The notes beneath the pieces are model-generated. The model ran no database searches. It was not told the DNA's origin and worked only from the letters and a program-made list of their open reading frames with translations. Shown here in pieces: positions 27,401 through 36,789 of a DNA stretch of 56,330 bases; positions within the stretch are counted from its first letter, which is position 1, and every line of letters starts with the position of its first letter. The position numbers and the translations under genes are program-made. Where the stretch lies: assembly GCA_011959205.1 (NCBI GenBank), contig BLLV01000038.1, positions 1 to 56,330 of the forward strand, in the 5' to 3' direction. The DNA is from Bacteroidaceae bacterium. GTDB taxonomy: Bacteria > Bacteroidota > Bacteroidia > Bacteroidales > Bacteroidaceae.

Positions 27401-28687
27401 ATGCTGGACAGAACCACCCCACCGCCAATCCGCCAACTAAGCGAATTCAGTATAACCCGTCCCGACAGGAGGACGATGAAGAACGGGATGCCTTTGAATA
27501 TCATTCATGCGGGAACCGAGGATGTTGTACGTTTCGATCTTCTGATAGGAGGCGGACAATGGAATCAGGAACAGCCGTTGCAGGCTATGTTTGCCAACAG
27601 GATGCTGCGTGAGGGAGCTGGGAATTTAACGTCTTCACAGATTGCGGAGCGATTGGATTATTATGGAGCCTGGCTGGAGTTATCTTCTTCCGTGAACTAT
27701 GGATTCATAACACTTTACTCTCTGAATAAATATTTTGCCCGCACGCTGGCCGTCATATCCGAGATGATAAAGGCTCCTACGTTTCCGGCAAAGGAACTTT
27801 CCGTGGTGGCCGATACGAACAAACAGCAATTCCTGGTGAACAGCACCCGGGTGGAAATGATTGCCCGAAAGCAGCTGAATACAGCCTTGTTCGGTCCGGA
27901 GCATCCCTTCGGGCGCTATGCGGTAGCGGAGGATTATGACCGGATTACCCCGGAGGTGCTCCGTTCGTTTTATCGGAAATATTATCATTCGGGCAATTGT
28001 TCGGTATATATTTCGGGAAAGGTCACATCGGAAATTATCCGTTGTATAGAAGATAACTTGGGAAGTGGACAATGGGGGGAAGTGACGGAAAAAGCAAAGA
28101 CAATGCTTGTTCCTCCGGTTACCACCAAAGAAAAGCGTATCTTTATAGAACGTGAGGATGCACTTCAAAGTTCCTTGAAAATGGGATGTTTCGTAATGGA
28201 CCGTCATCATCCGGACTTTTTGAAGGCACGTGTCATGGTCACTTTGTTCGGAGGGTATTTCGGGAGCCGTCTGATGTCCAATATCCGTGAAGACAAGGGA
28301 TATACATACGGTATCGGCGCAGGCATTGTGTCCTATCCGGAAACGGGAATACTGACTGTCAGTACCGAGGCGGCCAATGAATATGTGGATTCTATCATAA
28401 CAGAAGTTTATCGGGAGATGGACAAATTGTGTAATGATCTCGTTCCTCAAGAAGAATTGGAAATGGTGAAGAACTATATGCTGGGCGATTTATGCCGGTC
28501 GTACGAGGGACCTTTTTCTTTGTCTGATGCCTGGATTTATATAGAAACGGCAGGGCTGGACGAACGCTTCTTTATCCGTTCGCTGGATGCCATCCGGGGA
28601 ATCACCAGAGAAGAAATACGCATATTGGCTCAAAAGTATTTCTGCAAAGAAAACTTAATAGAGGTCATTGCGGGTAAAAAAATGTAA
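27401..28687 (+). CDS. M16 family peptidase homologue lacking the HxxEH zinc motif
   Basis: A 428-residue protein with the two-domain M16 (insulinase/processing peptidase) layout. In the N-terminal domain the place of the zinc motif HxxEH (residues about 62-72) reads MFANRMLREG, so no zinc site is visible. The C-terminal domain has the family R/Y pair region (GSRLMSNIREDKGYTYGIG, about 284-303). Bacterial M16B enzymes often work as two different subunits, one with zinc and one with R/Y; this would be the R/Y type. No zinc-type partner is in the window. It has no signal peptide. Its start directly abuts kdsB. Confidence 0.85.
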   Translation: MLDRTTPPPIRQLSEFSITRPDRRTMKNGMPLNIIHAGTEDVVRFDLLIGGGQWNQEQPLQAMFANRMLREGAGNLTSSQIAERLDYYGAWLELSSSVNYGFITLYSLNKYFARTLAVISEMIKAPTFPAKELSVVADTNKQQFLVNSTRVEMIARKQLNTALFGPEHPFGRYAVAEDYDRITPEVLRSFYRKYYHSGNCSVYISGKVTSEIIRCIEDNLGSGQWGEVTEKAKTMLVPPVTTKEKRIFIEREDALQSSLKMGCFVMDRHHPDFLKARVMVTLFGGYFGSRLMSNIREDKGYTYGIGAGIVSYPETGILTVSTEAANEYVDSIITEVYREMDKLCNDLVPQEELEMVKNYMLGDLCRSYEGPFSLSDAWIYIETAGLDERFFIRSLDAIRGITREEIRILAQKYFCKENLIEVIAGKKM

Positions 28688-28700
28688 TAACCTATCATGT

Positions 28701-28726
28701 CCAAAGATAGAAAATCGTATCTTTGG
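28701..28726. promoter_or_regulatory. Palindromic promoter region of the MORN gene
   Basis: CCAAAGATA (28701-28709) and TATCTTTGG (28718-28726) are perfect 9-bp arms. The right arm contains TATCTTTG (28718-28725), the -7 box of the MORN gene; the left arm gives the same box on the minus strand. It could be a symmetrical operator or a weak hairpin after the M16 gene. Confidence 0.45.
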
Positions 28727-28758
28727 CATAAATCTTATCTATTATAAGTAACGAACCA

Positions 28759-29877
28759 ATGAAGAAATACGTATATATATTATTGCTTTTGGCATCGGTC
28801 AGTACATTGGCCACCGCTCAGATAAAAATCGGGAATTATACTTTTAAAGACGGGGGCGAATATACCGGAGAACTGAAAGGCAGAAAACCAAACGGTAAAG
28901 GAAAAACAATCTACAAGAACGGAAATACCTACGAAGGGGAATATATAAAAGGTAAACGCGAGGGGAACGGGACATATACGTTTCACGATGGAGAAAAGTA
29001 TGTGGGGCAATGGTTCCAGGACCAGCAACACGGCAGCGGAACCTATTATTTTATGAATAACAACCGGTATGAGGGTATGTGGTTTACCGATTATCAGCAG
29101 GGTGAAGGCACTATGTATTATTATAACGGAGATGTTTATATAGGTAACTGGTTTCAGGACAAACGTAGCGGAAAGGGTACTTATACCTGGAAAGCAGGAG
29201 CCAAATATGAGGGCGAATGGAAAGAAGACAAGAAAAACGGACAGGGTGTTATGGTATGGCCCGACCAGTCAAAATATGAAGGCGAGTGGAAAGATGACGC
29301 ACGTGACGGAAAGGGGACGTTTTACTATGTCAACGGTGACAAGTATGTGGGTGACTGGAAGGATGACGTGCAGCACGGTAAAGGCATTTATTACTTTCAT
29401 AGCGGTGACCGTTACGAAGGTGACTACGTGAACGGTGAACGTACCGGGCAGGGTATTTATATACATAAGAATGGCGACAAGTATGTAGGGCAGTTCAAGA
29501 ACGGCGAGCAGCATGGGACCGGAACCTTTACATGGGCCAACGGTGCTGTGTATGAAGGGCAGTGGGTGAATAACCAGCGCAGCGGTAAAGGACACTATAT
29601 TTGGGCGAACGGCGATGACTATGAAGGTGAATGGAAAAACAACATGGCCGACGGTGAAGGCACTCTGCGCACGGCTGACGGAACCAAATACAAGGGGCAT
29701 TTCGTAAAAGGAAAGGAAGACGGCAAAGGTGTGCTTGAAGATAAGAACGGAGTACGCTATGACGGATTTTTCAAACAAGGGAAGAAACACGGCGCTTTTG
29801 TGGAGACTGATAAGAATGGAAATGTAATCCGTAAAGGTGTTTATAAGTTTGGAGCGCTGGATGCGGAACAAAAATAA
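28759..29877 (+). CDS. Exported protein with 14 MORN repeats
   Basis: After a signal peptide (about residues 1-20) almost the whole 372-residue protein is MORN repeats. I count 14 units of exactly 23 residues with no gaps between, from GEYTGELKGRKPNGKG near residue 33 to VRYDGFFKQGKKHGAF, consensus YxGxWxxxxxxGxGTYxxxNG. MORN repeats form an elongated beta-meander and in various proteins bind lipids or partner proteins, or act as scaffolds. No catalytic domain is present. The end lies 7 bases before the suhB-like gene, so the two are probably cotranscribed. Confidence 0.93.
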   Translation: MKKYVYILLLLASVSTLATAQIKIGNYTFKDGGEYTGELKGRKPNGKGKTIYKNGNTYEGEYIKGKREGNGTYTFHDGEKYVGQWFQDQQHGSGTYYFMNNNRYEGMWFTDYQQGEGTMYYYNGDVYIGNWFQDKRSGKGTYTWKAGAKYEGEWKEDKKNGQGVMVWPDQSKYEGEWKDDARDGKGTFYYVNGDKYVGDWKDDVQHGKGIYYFHSGDRYEGDYVNGERTGQGIYIHKNGDKYVGQFKNGEQHGTGTFTWANGAVYEGQWVNNQRSGKGHYIWANGDDYEGEWKNNMADGEGTLRTADGTKYKGHFVKGKEDGKGVLEDKNGVRYDGFFKQGKKHGAFVETDKNGNVIRKGVYKFGALDAEQK

Positions 29878-29884
29878 GAATATA

Positions 29885-30673
29885 ATGTTGGATTTAGAGA
29901 AGATAACGTTGAATGTACGTGAAATAGCACTCCGGGCGGGTGCTTTTCTTCGTAATGAGCGTAGCGGTTTTGACCGTAGCAAGGTAGAGAAGAAAAATGC
30001 TCACGACTATGTGTCGTATGTAGATAAGGAATCGGAACGCCGTATTGTGGCCCAACTTCGGGAATTGCTTCCCGAAGCAGGATTCATTGCCGAAGAAGGT
30101 TCGGGCAGCCTGACTACGGAAAACTATTGCTGGCTGGTAGACCCGCTGGACGGAACCACCAATTTTATCCATAATAATGCTCCTTATTGTGTGAGTATCG
30201 CCCTTCGCAATAAAGAAGAACTGCTGGTTGGGGTGGTGTATGAGGTATGCCGCGATGAACTTTACTGGACTTATAAAGGAGCGCCTTCTTATCTGAACAA
30301 CAAAGAAATACATGTATCAGATGTTTCTGATATGGACGAAGCGTTTGTGGCGTTAGGTTTTCCATACGATTCGCAAAAGTATAAGCCTTTGGCGGAGCAT
30401 ATCGTGCACGAGTTATATGGAAATGTGGGAGGCATGCGCCTGCAAGGAGCTGCTGCGGCAGAACTTTGCTATGTAGCTGCCGGTCGCTTTGAAGCCCGTA
30501 TAGAAGGGCTGCTGGGACCGTGGGATATTGCTGCCGGTTCGATAATCTTGATGAATGCCGGTGGAAAAGTGACAGATTACAGCGGAGGGGGAGACTTTTA
30601 TTCCGGTCGTGAAGTGTTGGCTACTAATGGAAAGTTGCATGATGAGTTTCTCAAGGTCTTGGGAAAAAAATAA
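29885..30673 (+). CDS. suhB: Inositol monophosphatase family protein
   Basis: A 262-residue Mg2+/Li+-type sugar phosphatase. Metal-binding motifs are complete: EEGSG (about residue 75), DPLDGTTNFIHN (about 94-105) and GPWDIAAGSIIL (about 212-223). Family members remove phosphate from inositol-1-phosphate, or from 3'-phosphoadenylate-type nucleotides (CysQ). The layout is nearer SuhB, but which substrate is used cannot be told. I chose the ATG at 29885, 7 bases past the MORN gene; the open frame extends upstream into that gene. The symbol is by family resemblance only. Confidence 0.85.
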   Translation: MLDLEKITLNVREIALRAGAFLRNERSGFDRSKVEKKNAHDYVSYVDKESERRIVAQLRELLPEAGFIAEEGSGSLTTENYCWLVDPLDGTTNFIHNNAPYCVSIALRNKEELLVGVVYEVCRDELYWTYKGAPSYLNNKEIHVSDVSDMDEAFVALGFPYDSQKYKPLAEHIVHELYGNVGGMRLQGAAAAELCYVAAGRFEARIEGLLGPWDIAAGSIILMNAGGKVTDYSGGGDFYSGREVLATNGKLHDEFLKVLGKK

Positions 30674-30748
30674 ATACTTCGCTTTTTTCTAGTTCGTTAC
30701 AAATATATTTTGTAAGTTTGTCAAGTGAACACATGAACATAATGTAAC

Positions 30749-31414
30749 ATGGATGTATCTGTTATCTTTCAATTTTTAAAAGACCTGGCCGCAAACAATA
30801 ACCGGGAGTGGTTTCAGGGGCATAAGGATGAATATCTGAAAGCTCAAAAAGAGTTTGAGGAATTACTGACAGCAATCATCGCCCGCATTTCGTTGTTTGA
30901 CGAAAGTATTGTCGGTATTCAAGCCAAGGACTGTACATACCGAATTTATCGCGACACGCGTTTTTCCAGTGATAAGACTCCTTATAAGATACACTTGGGC
31001 GGCTATATCAACGCTCGTGGAAAGAAATCGGAACATTGTGGATATTATGTTCATATAGAGCCTGATAACTGTATGCTTGCTGGTGGAAGCTGGTGTCTGG
31101 AACCTAAAGTGCTGAAAGCTGTCCGCCAGTCCGTTTATGACAACATAGACGAATACAGGGAAATTGTGGAAGATCCTGCGTTCAAGCAATACTTTCCTGT
31201 TATCGGAGAAAATCACTTAAAAACGGCTCCCAAAGGATTTCCGAAAGATTTTGAATATATTGATTATTTAAAATGTAAGGATTATACCTGTGCTTATATG
31301 GTGCCTGATGCGTTTTTCCTTGCCCCTGACCTGTTGGACAAAGTAGAGGATGTTTTCAAGCAACTGAAGCGTTTTGCTGATTTTACAAATTTCACAATAG
31401 ACGACTTTGAATGA
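30749..31414 (+). CDS. DUF2461 domain-containing protein
   Basis: A 221-residue cytosolic protein of the DUF2461 (TIGR02453) family of unknown function. The family hallmarks are visible: FLKDLAANNNREWFQGHKDEY near the start, YRIYRDTRFSSDKTPYK (about residues 67-83), then GGYINARG and YYVHIEPDNCMLAGGSW. No catalytic motif is known to me. A TAAGTTTG box (30713-30720) is a plausible promoter. It is followed 36 bases later by the YhcH-type gene. Confidence 0.9.
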   Translation: MDVSVIFQFLKDLAANNNREWFQGHKDEYLKAQKEFEELLTAIIARISLFDESIVGIQAKDCTYRIYRDTRFSSDKTPYKIHLGGYINARGKKSEHCGYYVHIEPDNCMLAGGSWCLEPKVLKAVRQSVYDNIDEYREIVEDPAFKQYFPVIGENHLKTAPKGFPKDFEYIDYLKCKDYTCAYMVPDAFFLAPDLLDKVEDVFKQLKRFADFTNFTIDDFE

Positions 31415-31450
31415 TAAAAGCAATATTTTAACCATTAAAATGAAATAATT

Positions 31451-31891
31451 ATGGTAGTAGACAGATTAGAAAACTTAGAAAAGTACGCTTCATTGAATCC
31501 TTTGTTCGCTAAAGCAATGGAATATCTGAAGACTACAGACTTGAACGCTCAGGAATTAGGAAAAGTAAAATTACAGGGTGATGATCTGGTAGTAAACTTT
31601 TCTCAGACCAAGCCTAAAACTAAAGAAGAAGCAAAATTAGAAACTCATAATCAGTTTATTGATATACAGATTCCTCTGTCAGGGGTGGAAGTGATGGGTT
31701 ATACGGCCCGTGAAGATCTTCCCGAAGCAGACTATGATGCAGATAAGGATATCTCGTTCTATCCGGGACTTGCCGAAAGCTATATTCCTGTAAAGCCGGG
31801 AATGTTTGCCATCTTTTTTCCACAGGATGCTCACGCTCCGGGAGTGTCTCCTGACGGTGTGAAAAAAGTGATCGTTAAAGTTTTGGTTTGA
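31451..31891 (+). CDS. YhcH/YjgK/YiaL family protein (DUF386)
   Basis: A 146-residue cupin-like protein of the YhcH/YjgK/YiaL family, which includes the EbgC beta subunit of evolved beta-galactosidase and proteins linked to sialic acid or sugar metabolism. Typical features are the ETHNQFIDIQIPLSG segment (about residues 65-80), YTARED, and the C-terminal FFPQDAHAPGV (about 120-130), which supplies metal-binding histidines. No sugar pathway genes lie next to it except glgB, 28 bases downstream. Confidence 0.9.
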   Translation: MVVDRLENLEKYASLNPLFAKAMEYLKTTDLNAQELGKVKLQGDDLVVNFSQTKPKTKEEAKLETHNQFIDIQIPLSGVEVMGYTAREDLPEADYDADKDISFYPGLAESYIPVKPGMFAIFFPQDAHAPGVSPDGVKKVIVKVLV

Positions 31892-31919
31892 AAGAGAATA
31901 ACTAACAAGTAATCATATT

Positions 31920-33947
31920 ATGGAAAATACCACTCCTAAATTAGGCATAATAGAAAGTGATCCTTGGCTGGAACCGTATTCGGCAGCGATTGAAGGACGC
32001 CATCAGCATGCACTAGACAAAGAATTGGAACTGACCGGAGGCAAAGGAACTTTATCGGACTTTGCCACCGGATATTTATATTTCGGCTTGCATCGTACCA
32101 GAAGAGGGTGGGTGTTCCGTGAATGGGCTCCGAATGCGAAGGAAATTTATCTTATCGGAGATTTCAACGACTGGAAAGAACATGGCGATTATAGGATGTA
32201 CCATGTAAAGAACTCTCCTGGTGTATGGGAGGTGGAATTACAAAGCGGTGCTATAAAGCATGGTGATTTGTATAAACTGAAAGTCCGTTGGAATGGCGGT
32301 GAAGGAGAACGCATACCGGCATGGGCCAACCGTGTGGTACAGGATGAGCAGACAAAGATATTCAGTGCACAGGTCTGGGAACCGGAGAATCCTTACCGGT
32401 TCAGAAAGAAGGTGTTCCGTGCAAAGACTGATCCTTTGATGATTTATGAATGTCATATCGGTATGGCTCAGGAAGAAGAAAGGGTAGGGACTTATAATGA
32501 GTTCCGTGAGAAAATATTGCCGCGTATAGCGGAAGCCGGATATAACTGTATTCAGATTATGGCTATTCAGGAGCATCCTTATTATGGGAGTTTCGGGTAT
32601 CATGTTTCCAGTTTCTTTGCTCCGTCATCCCGCTTCGGTACACCGGATGAATTGAAGGAATTGATTGATACGGCACATAGAATGGGAATTGCCGTCATTA
32701 TGGATATTGTTCACTCTCATGCCGTGAAGAATGAAGTGGAGGGACTTGGCAATTTTGCCGGTGATCCTAATCAATACTTCTATCCGGGCGGGCGGCGTGA
32801 ACATCCGGCATGGGATTCCTTATGCTTTGATTATGGTAAGAATGAGGTGATTCATTTCTTACTGTCCAATTGTAAGTATTGGATGGATGAGTTCCGTTTT
32901 GACGGTTTTCGTTTTGACGGTGTGACATCGATGTTGTATTATAGCCACGGCTTGGGAGAGGCGTTCTGTAATTATGGGGATTACTTTAACGGGAATCAGG
33001 ATGATAATGCGATTTGTTATTTGACATTGGCCAACAAGTTGATTCATCAGGTAAATTCCAAAGCGATTACCATTGCGGAAGAAGTTTCGGGTATGCCCGG
33101 GTTGGCAGCACCGATTCAAGATGGTGGATATGGGTTTGATTACCGTATGGCCATGAATATTCCGGATTATTGGATTAAAACAATCAAGGAGAAGATTGAT
33201 GAAGACTGGAAACCGAGCAGCATGTTCTGGGAAGTGACCAACAGACGCAAGGACGAGAAGACTATTTCGTATGCCGAAAGCCATGACCAGGCATTGGTGG
33301 GCGATAAGACTATAATTTTCCGTCTGATAGATGCTGACATGTATTGGCATTTCCAGAAAGGGGATGAAAATTATACAGTGCATCGCGGCATCGCATTGCA
33401 TAAGATGATTCGTTTGCTTACTGCCTCTACCATCAATGGAGGATATTTGAACTTTATGGGTAATGAATTCGGGCATCCCGAATGGATTGATTTCCCGCGT
33501 GAAGGTAACGGATGGTCGCATAAATATGCCCGTCGTCAGTGGGGGCTTTTTGATAATAAGAACCTGTGTTACCATTACTTGGGCGATTTTGATTCAGCTA
33601 TGGTCCACCTCATTGAGAGTGTGAAAAATATTCAGGAAACTCCAGTGATTGAAGTATGGCATAACGACGGTGACCAAGTGTTGGCTTACCGGCGTAAGAA
33701 TTTGATTTTTGTATTTAATTTCAATCCTACCAAGTCATTTACAGACTATGGTTTCCTAGTGCCTGTCGGGGCGTATGATGTGGTACTGAATACGGATGCG
33801 ACAGCTTTCGGAGGTAATGGTCTGGCTGATGACAGTATACGTCATTTCACTAATTTCGACCCTCTTTATAAGAAGGATAAAAAGGAATGGCTGAAACTGT
33901 ATCTGCCTGCCCGTTCGGCTGTGGTATTGAAAAAAGTGAAAGAGTAA
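31920..33947 (+). CDS. glgB: 1,4-alpha-glucan branching enzyme
   Basis: GlgB moves chain ends to make alpha-1,6 branches in glycogen. The 675-residue protein has an N-terminal CBM48 domain (GWVFREWAPNAKEIYLIGDFNDW, about residues 63-85), the GH13 barrel with DIVHSHAVKN, the nucleophile in FDGFRFDGVTSM (about residue 336), the acid in ITIAEEVSG (about 392), and YAESHDQALVGDKT. It ends in an all-beta domain. The sequence looks like the eukaryote-like GH13_8 group rather than the long bacterial GH13_9 form. No other glycogen gene is nearby. The next gene starts 3 bases after its stop. Confidence 0.97.
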   Translation: MENTTPKLGIIESDPWLEPYSAAIEGRHQHALDKELELTGGKGTLSDFATGYLYFGLHRTRRGWVFREWAPNAKEIYLIGDFNDWKEHGDYRMYHVKNSPGVWEVELQSGAIKHGDLYKLKVRWNGGEGERIPAWANRVVQDEQTKIFSAQVWEPENPYRFRKKVFRAKTDPLMIYECHIGMAQEEERVGTYNEFREKILPRIAEAGYNCIQIMAIQEHPYYGSFGYHVSSFFAPSSRFGTPDELKELIDTAHRMGIAVIMDIVHSHAVKNEVEGLGNFAGDPNQYFYPGGRREHPAWDSLCFDYGKNEVIHFLLSNCKYWMDEFRFDGFRFDGVTSMLYYSHGLGEAFCNYGDYFNGNQDDNAICYLTLANKLIHQVNSKAITIAEEVSGMPGLAAPIQDGGYGFDYRMAMNIPDYWIKTIKEKIDEDWKPSSMFWEVTNRRKDEKTISYAESHDQALVGDKTIIFRLIDADMYWHFQKGDENYTVHRGIALHKMIRLLTASTINGGYLNFMGNEFGHPEWIDFPREGNGWSHKYARRQWGLFDNKNLCYHYLGDFDSAMVHLIESVKNIQETPVIEVWHNDGDQVLAYRRKNLIFVFNFNPTKSFTDYGFLVPVGAYDVVLNTDATAFGGNGLADDSIRHFTNFDPLYKKDKKEWLKLYLPARSAVVLKKVKE

Positions 33948-33950
33948 TTT

Positions 33951-35102
33951 ATGAGCAGCAACAACAGCTTATCCTATAAAAGAGCCGCCCGCATCCTCAC
34001 GGTTGCGTGCGGTCTTCTTTTCTCTATTTTTAGTATTGTCTATCTTTTTGTGCTTCAGAAAGATGTAGTAGGTGCATTGCATTATTCATTGTCACAAGGA
34101 AAGACACATTATTCTCCGTTGGTGGGAGCTATTATCATTACAGTGGTTTTATTGGTATTCCGTTGGGGAATCAATGGATTGATGGGATTAAAGGGGCCTG
34201 TACGGACACTTTCTTATTTCCCGTCTTGTCTGTTGCTGGGAGTGCTGACGGATGTGGACCGGACTATTTTCCACGGAGGAAACATAGGAGATAAATGGTT
34301 TTGGCTGCTGCCGTTGCTTTTGCTTATATATATAGGTGTGGTCTATACTTTACGGCGTGTGTTTCGTTCCTGGCTGAATCAAGAGGGGTCCATATTGGGC
34401 TTAATAAACTCTAACTTAGCTATTTTGACACTTTTATGCCTGATGACGGTAGGTATAGGAAATACGAATGTGAATTTTCATCATGAACTGGCTGTGGAGC
34501 AGGCTATCCGTAATCATCATTATGAAGCTGCACGGATGGTAGGAGCAAAGTCTTTGGAAACAACCCGTACATTGGCAGTGCTTAGAGCCTATGCTATGTC
34601 TTTGGAAGGTACCATGGGGGAGCATTTGTTTGAATACCCTCAATATCAGGGTGCGGAGGGACTTTTGTTTGAACCTCATTCCCAGGAAACGTTGCGCTTG
34701 AATGCCGACAGCCTGTATGCTTATCTTGGCGCAAGGCCACATATCGCAGAAAAAACGGTGGATTTCTTAGACCGTATCTGTCGTGATGAAGTGGGCGGAC
34801 ATACCGCTTTGAATTATTATATGAGCGCACTGCTGCTGGATAAGAAACTGGACAGATTTGTATCGGCGGTTGATACGTATTGTTTCGAACAAGATACATT
34901 GCCGCGTTATTATCGTGAGGCATTGGTGCTTTATAAACAGACTCATCCCGAATATGGAAGAGAAATCAAGGACACGCTGATGGTACGGCGTTTGAACGAG
35001 TTCCTTGACCGTCAGAAGGAATTTTCGTCACCGGTGGAAGAGAAAAACCGTATGCGGCGAGAATATGGTGATACCTATTGGTGGTATTATCGTTATCAAT
35101 AA
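33951..35102 (+). CDS. Multi-pass membrane protein with soluble C-terminal half (DUF6057-like)
   Basis: A 383-residue protein of unknown function. The first 175 residues contain about five hydrophobic segments (near 13-33, 58-75, 88-105, 116-135 and 150-170). The rest is soluble and helical, with repeated alanine/leucine patterns that suggest TPR-like helices (AVEQAIRNHHYEAARMVGAKSLETTRT). The layout reminds me of the Bacteroidetes DUF6057 family. It starts 3 bases after glgB and so is cotranscribed; a link to glycogen is not otherwise supported. Confidence 0.75.
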   Translation: MSSNNSLSYKRAARILTVACGLLFSIFSIVYLFVLQKDVVGALHYSLSQGKTHYSPLVGAIIITVVLLVFRWGINGLMGLKGPVRTLSYFPSCLLLGVLTDVDRTIFHGGNIGDKWFWLLPLLLLIYIGVVYTLRRVFRSWLNQEGSILGLINSNLAILTLLCLMTVGIGNTNVNFHHELAVEQAIRNHHYEAARMVGAKSLETTRTLAVLRAYAMSLEGTMGEHLFEYPQYQGAEGLLFEPHSQETLRLNADSLYAYLGARPHIAEKTVDFLDRICRDEVGGHTALNYYMSALLLDKKLDRFVSAVDTYCFEQDTLPRYYREALVLYKQTHPEYGREIKDTLMVRRLNEFLDRQKEFSSPVEEKNRMRREYGDTYWWYYRYQ

Positions 35103-35168
35103 GTTATTTTTATACTTTTTGATCCTATATTTTTGCTAAATCATTGGTACTTTCCCATGCTTTTTTAC

Positions 35169-35176
35169 TAATTTTG
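35169..35176 (+). promoter_or_regulatory. -7 box of the proS promoter
   Basis: TAATTTTG matches TAnnTTTG, 41 bases before the proS start. No clear -33. Confidence 0.45.
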
Positions 35177-35216
35177 CAAACTCTTAAAAAGGAAAAACAA
35201 AAATAACGATATAGCA

Positions 35217-36707
35217 ATGGCAGTAGAATTGAAAGAACTTACCAAAAGAAGCGAGAATTATTCTCAGTGGTATAATGACTTGGTGGTGAAGGCCGATTTG
35301 GCTGAACAATCACCTGTGCGTGGATGTATGGTTATCAAGCCTTACGGATACGCCATTTGGGAGAAAATGCAGCGTCAGTTGGACGATATGTTTAAGGAAA
35401 CCGGCCACGTGAACGCTTATTTCCCGTTGCTTATCCCGAAATCTTACCTTAGCCGTGAAGCTGAGCACGTAGAAGGATTTGCCAAAGAGTGTGCTGTAGT
35501 TACTCACTACCGTCTGAAGAATGCAGAGGACGGTTCGGGTGTTATCGTAGATCCGGCTGCCAAACTGGAAGAAGAATTGATTATCCGCCCTACATCTGAG
35601 ACAATCATTTGGAGTACATATAAGAACTGGATTAATTCCTATCGTGACTTGCCTATCTTGTGTAACCAATGGGCAAATGTTATGCGGTGGGAGATGCGTA
35701 CCCGTTTGTTCCTGCGTACTGCGGAGTTCTTGTGGCAGGAAGGACATACGGCTCATGCGACCCGCGAGGAAGCAGAAGCGGAAGCACAGAAAATGTTGCA
35801 TGTGTATGGTGACTTCGCTGAGAAGTATATGGCTGTTCCGGTAATCAAAGGGGTAAAATCGGCTAATGAACGTTTCGCCGGTGCATTGGATACTTACACC
35901 ATCGAAGGCTTGATGCAGGATGGAAAGGCATTGCAATGTGGTACTTCTCACTTCTTGGGACAGAATTTCGCAAAAGCGTTCAATGTACAGTTTGTTGACA
36001 AAAACAATAAACTGGATTATGTTTGGGCTACTTCCTGGGGAGTATCTACCCGCCTGATGGGTGCTTTGATAATGACTCACTCTGATGATAACGGATTGGT
36101 GTTGCCACCGCATTTGGCTCCTATTCAGGTAGTTATCGTTCCTATTTATAAGAATGATGAAATGCTGAAGAAGATTGATGCAAAAGTAGAAGGCATTGTC
36201 AATAAGTTGAAAGCAATGGGTATCTCTGTGAAATATGATAATGCAGACAATAAGCGTCCGGGATTCAAGTTTGCAGATTACGAACTGAAAGGTGTGCCTG
36301 TTCGCTTGGTAATGGGTGGCCGTGATCTTGAAAACAATACAATGGAAGTGATGCGTCGTGATACATTGGAGAAAGAAACTCGTTCTTGCGACGGAATCGA
36401 AGAATATGTACAACAATTGTTGGAGGATATCCAGAACAATATTTATCAGAAGGCATTGAACTATCGTAACGAACATATCGTGAAAGTGGATTCATACGAT
36501 GATTTCAAGGAACAAATAGAGAAAGGCGGCTTTATTCTGGCTCATTGGGATGGAACCCCGGAAACGGAAGACCGGATTAAAGAGGAAACCAAGGCAACAA
36601 TTCGTTGTCTTCCTTTTGATGCTGATGAAGAGAGCCTGACTCCGGGCAAGTGTATGGTAACCGGAAAACCATCTGCTCGCCGTGTTCTCTTTGCGAGAGC
36701 ATATTAA
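35217..36707 (+). CDS. proS: Prolyl-tRNA synthetase, archaeal/eukaryotic type
   Basis: ProS charges tRNA-Pro. The 496-residue protein is of the short class II archaeal/eukaryotic type without the INS editing domain of the E. coli-like form. It shows the class II motifs [35 protein letters not shown], motif 2 [23 protein letters not shown], and [15 protein letters not shown]. The C-terminal part ends in RRVLFARAY, as in this group, preceded by [11 protein letters not shown]. It has its own terminator and promoter. Confidence 0.97.
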   Translation: MAVELKELTKRSENYSQWYNDLVVKADLAEQSPVRGCMVIKPYGYAIWEKMQRQLDDMFKETGHVNAYFPLLIPKSYLSREAEHVEGFAKECAVVTHYRLKNAEDGSGVIVDPAAKLEEELIIRPTSETIIWSTYKNWINSYRDLPILCNQWANVMRWEMRTRLFLRTAEFLWQEGHTAHATREEAEAEAQKMLHVYGDFAEKYMAVPVIKGVKSANERFAGALDTYTIEGLMQDGKALQCGTSHFLGQNFAKAFNVQFVDKNNKLDYVWATSWGVSTRLMGALIMTHSDDNGLVLPPHLAPIQVVIVPIYKNDEMLKKIDAKVEGIVNKLKAMGISVKYDNADNKRPGFKFADYELKGVPVRLVMGGRDLENNTMEVMRRDTLEKETRSCDGIEEYVQQLLEDIQNNIYQKALNYRNEHIVKVDSYDDFKEQIEKGGFILAHWDGTPETEDRIKEETKATIRCLPFDADEESLTPGKCMVTGKPSARRVLFARAY

Positions 36708-36744
36708 ACTTCGACACATTTATTTTATTTTAATACATTATGTG

Positions 36745-36780
36745 GAGTCGGCAGCAGTGAATGCTCCCGACTCTTTTTGT
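36745..36780 (+). terminator. Terminator of proS
   Basis: Arms GAGTCGG (36745-36751) and CCGACTC (36767-36773) with a T-run after. It lies before the ABC transporter ATPase gene. Confidence 0.7.
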
Positions 36781-36789
36781 TTTTATGTG

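Noticed and set aside
27680..28450. A 256-codon minus-strand frame inside the M16 homologue
   Set aside because: Shadow frame with no recognisable protein features.
29269..29982. A 237-codon minus-strand frame across the MORN gene and the start of the suhB-like gene
   Set aside because: Its periodic valine/phenylalanine-rich pattern is just the complement of the MORN repeats.
32859..33575. A 238-codon minus-strand frame inside glgB
   Set aside because: Shadow of the branching enzyme; no motif, no promoter.
35310..36476. A 388-codon frame on the minus strand across proS
   Set aside because: It lies wholly antisense to a clear prolyl-tRNA synthetase, has a composition expected of a shadow frame (many His, Ile, Phe, Cys) and no family features.
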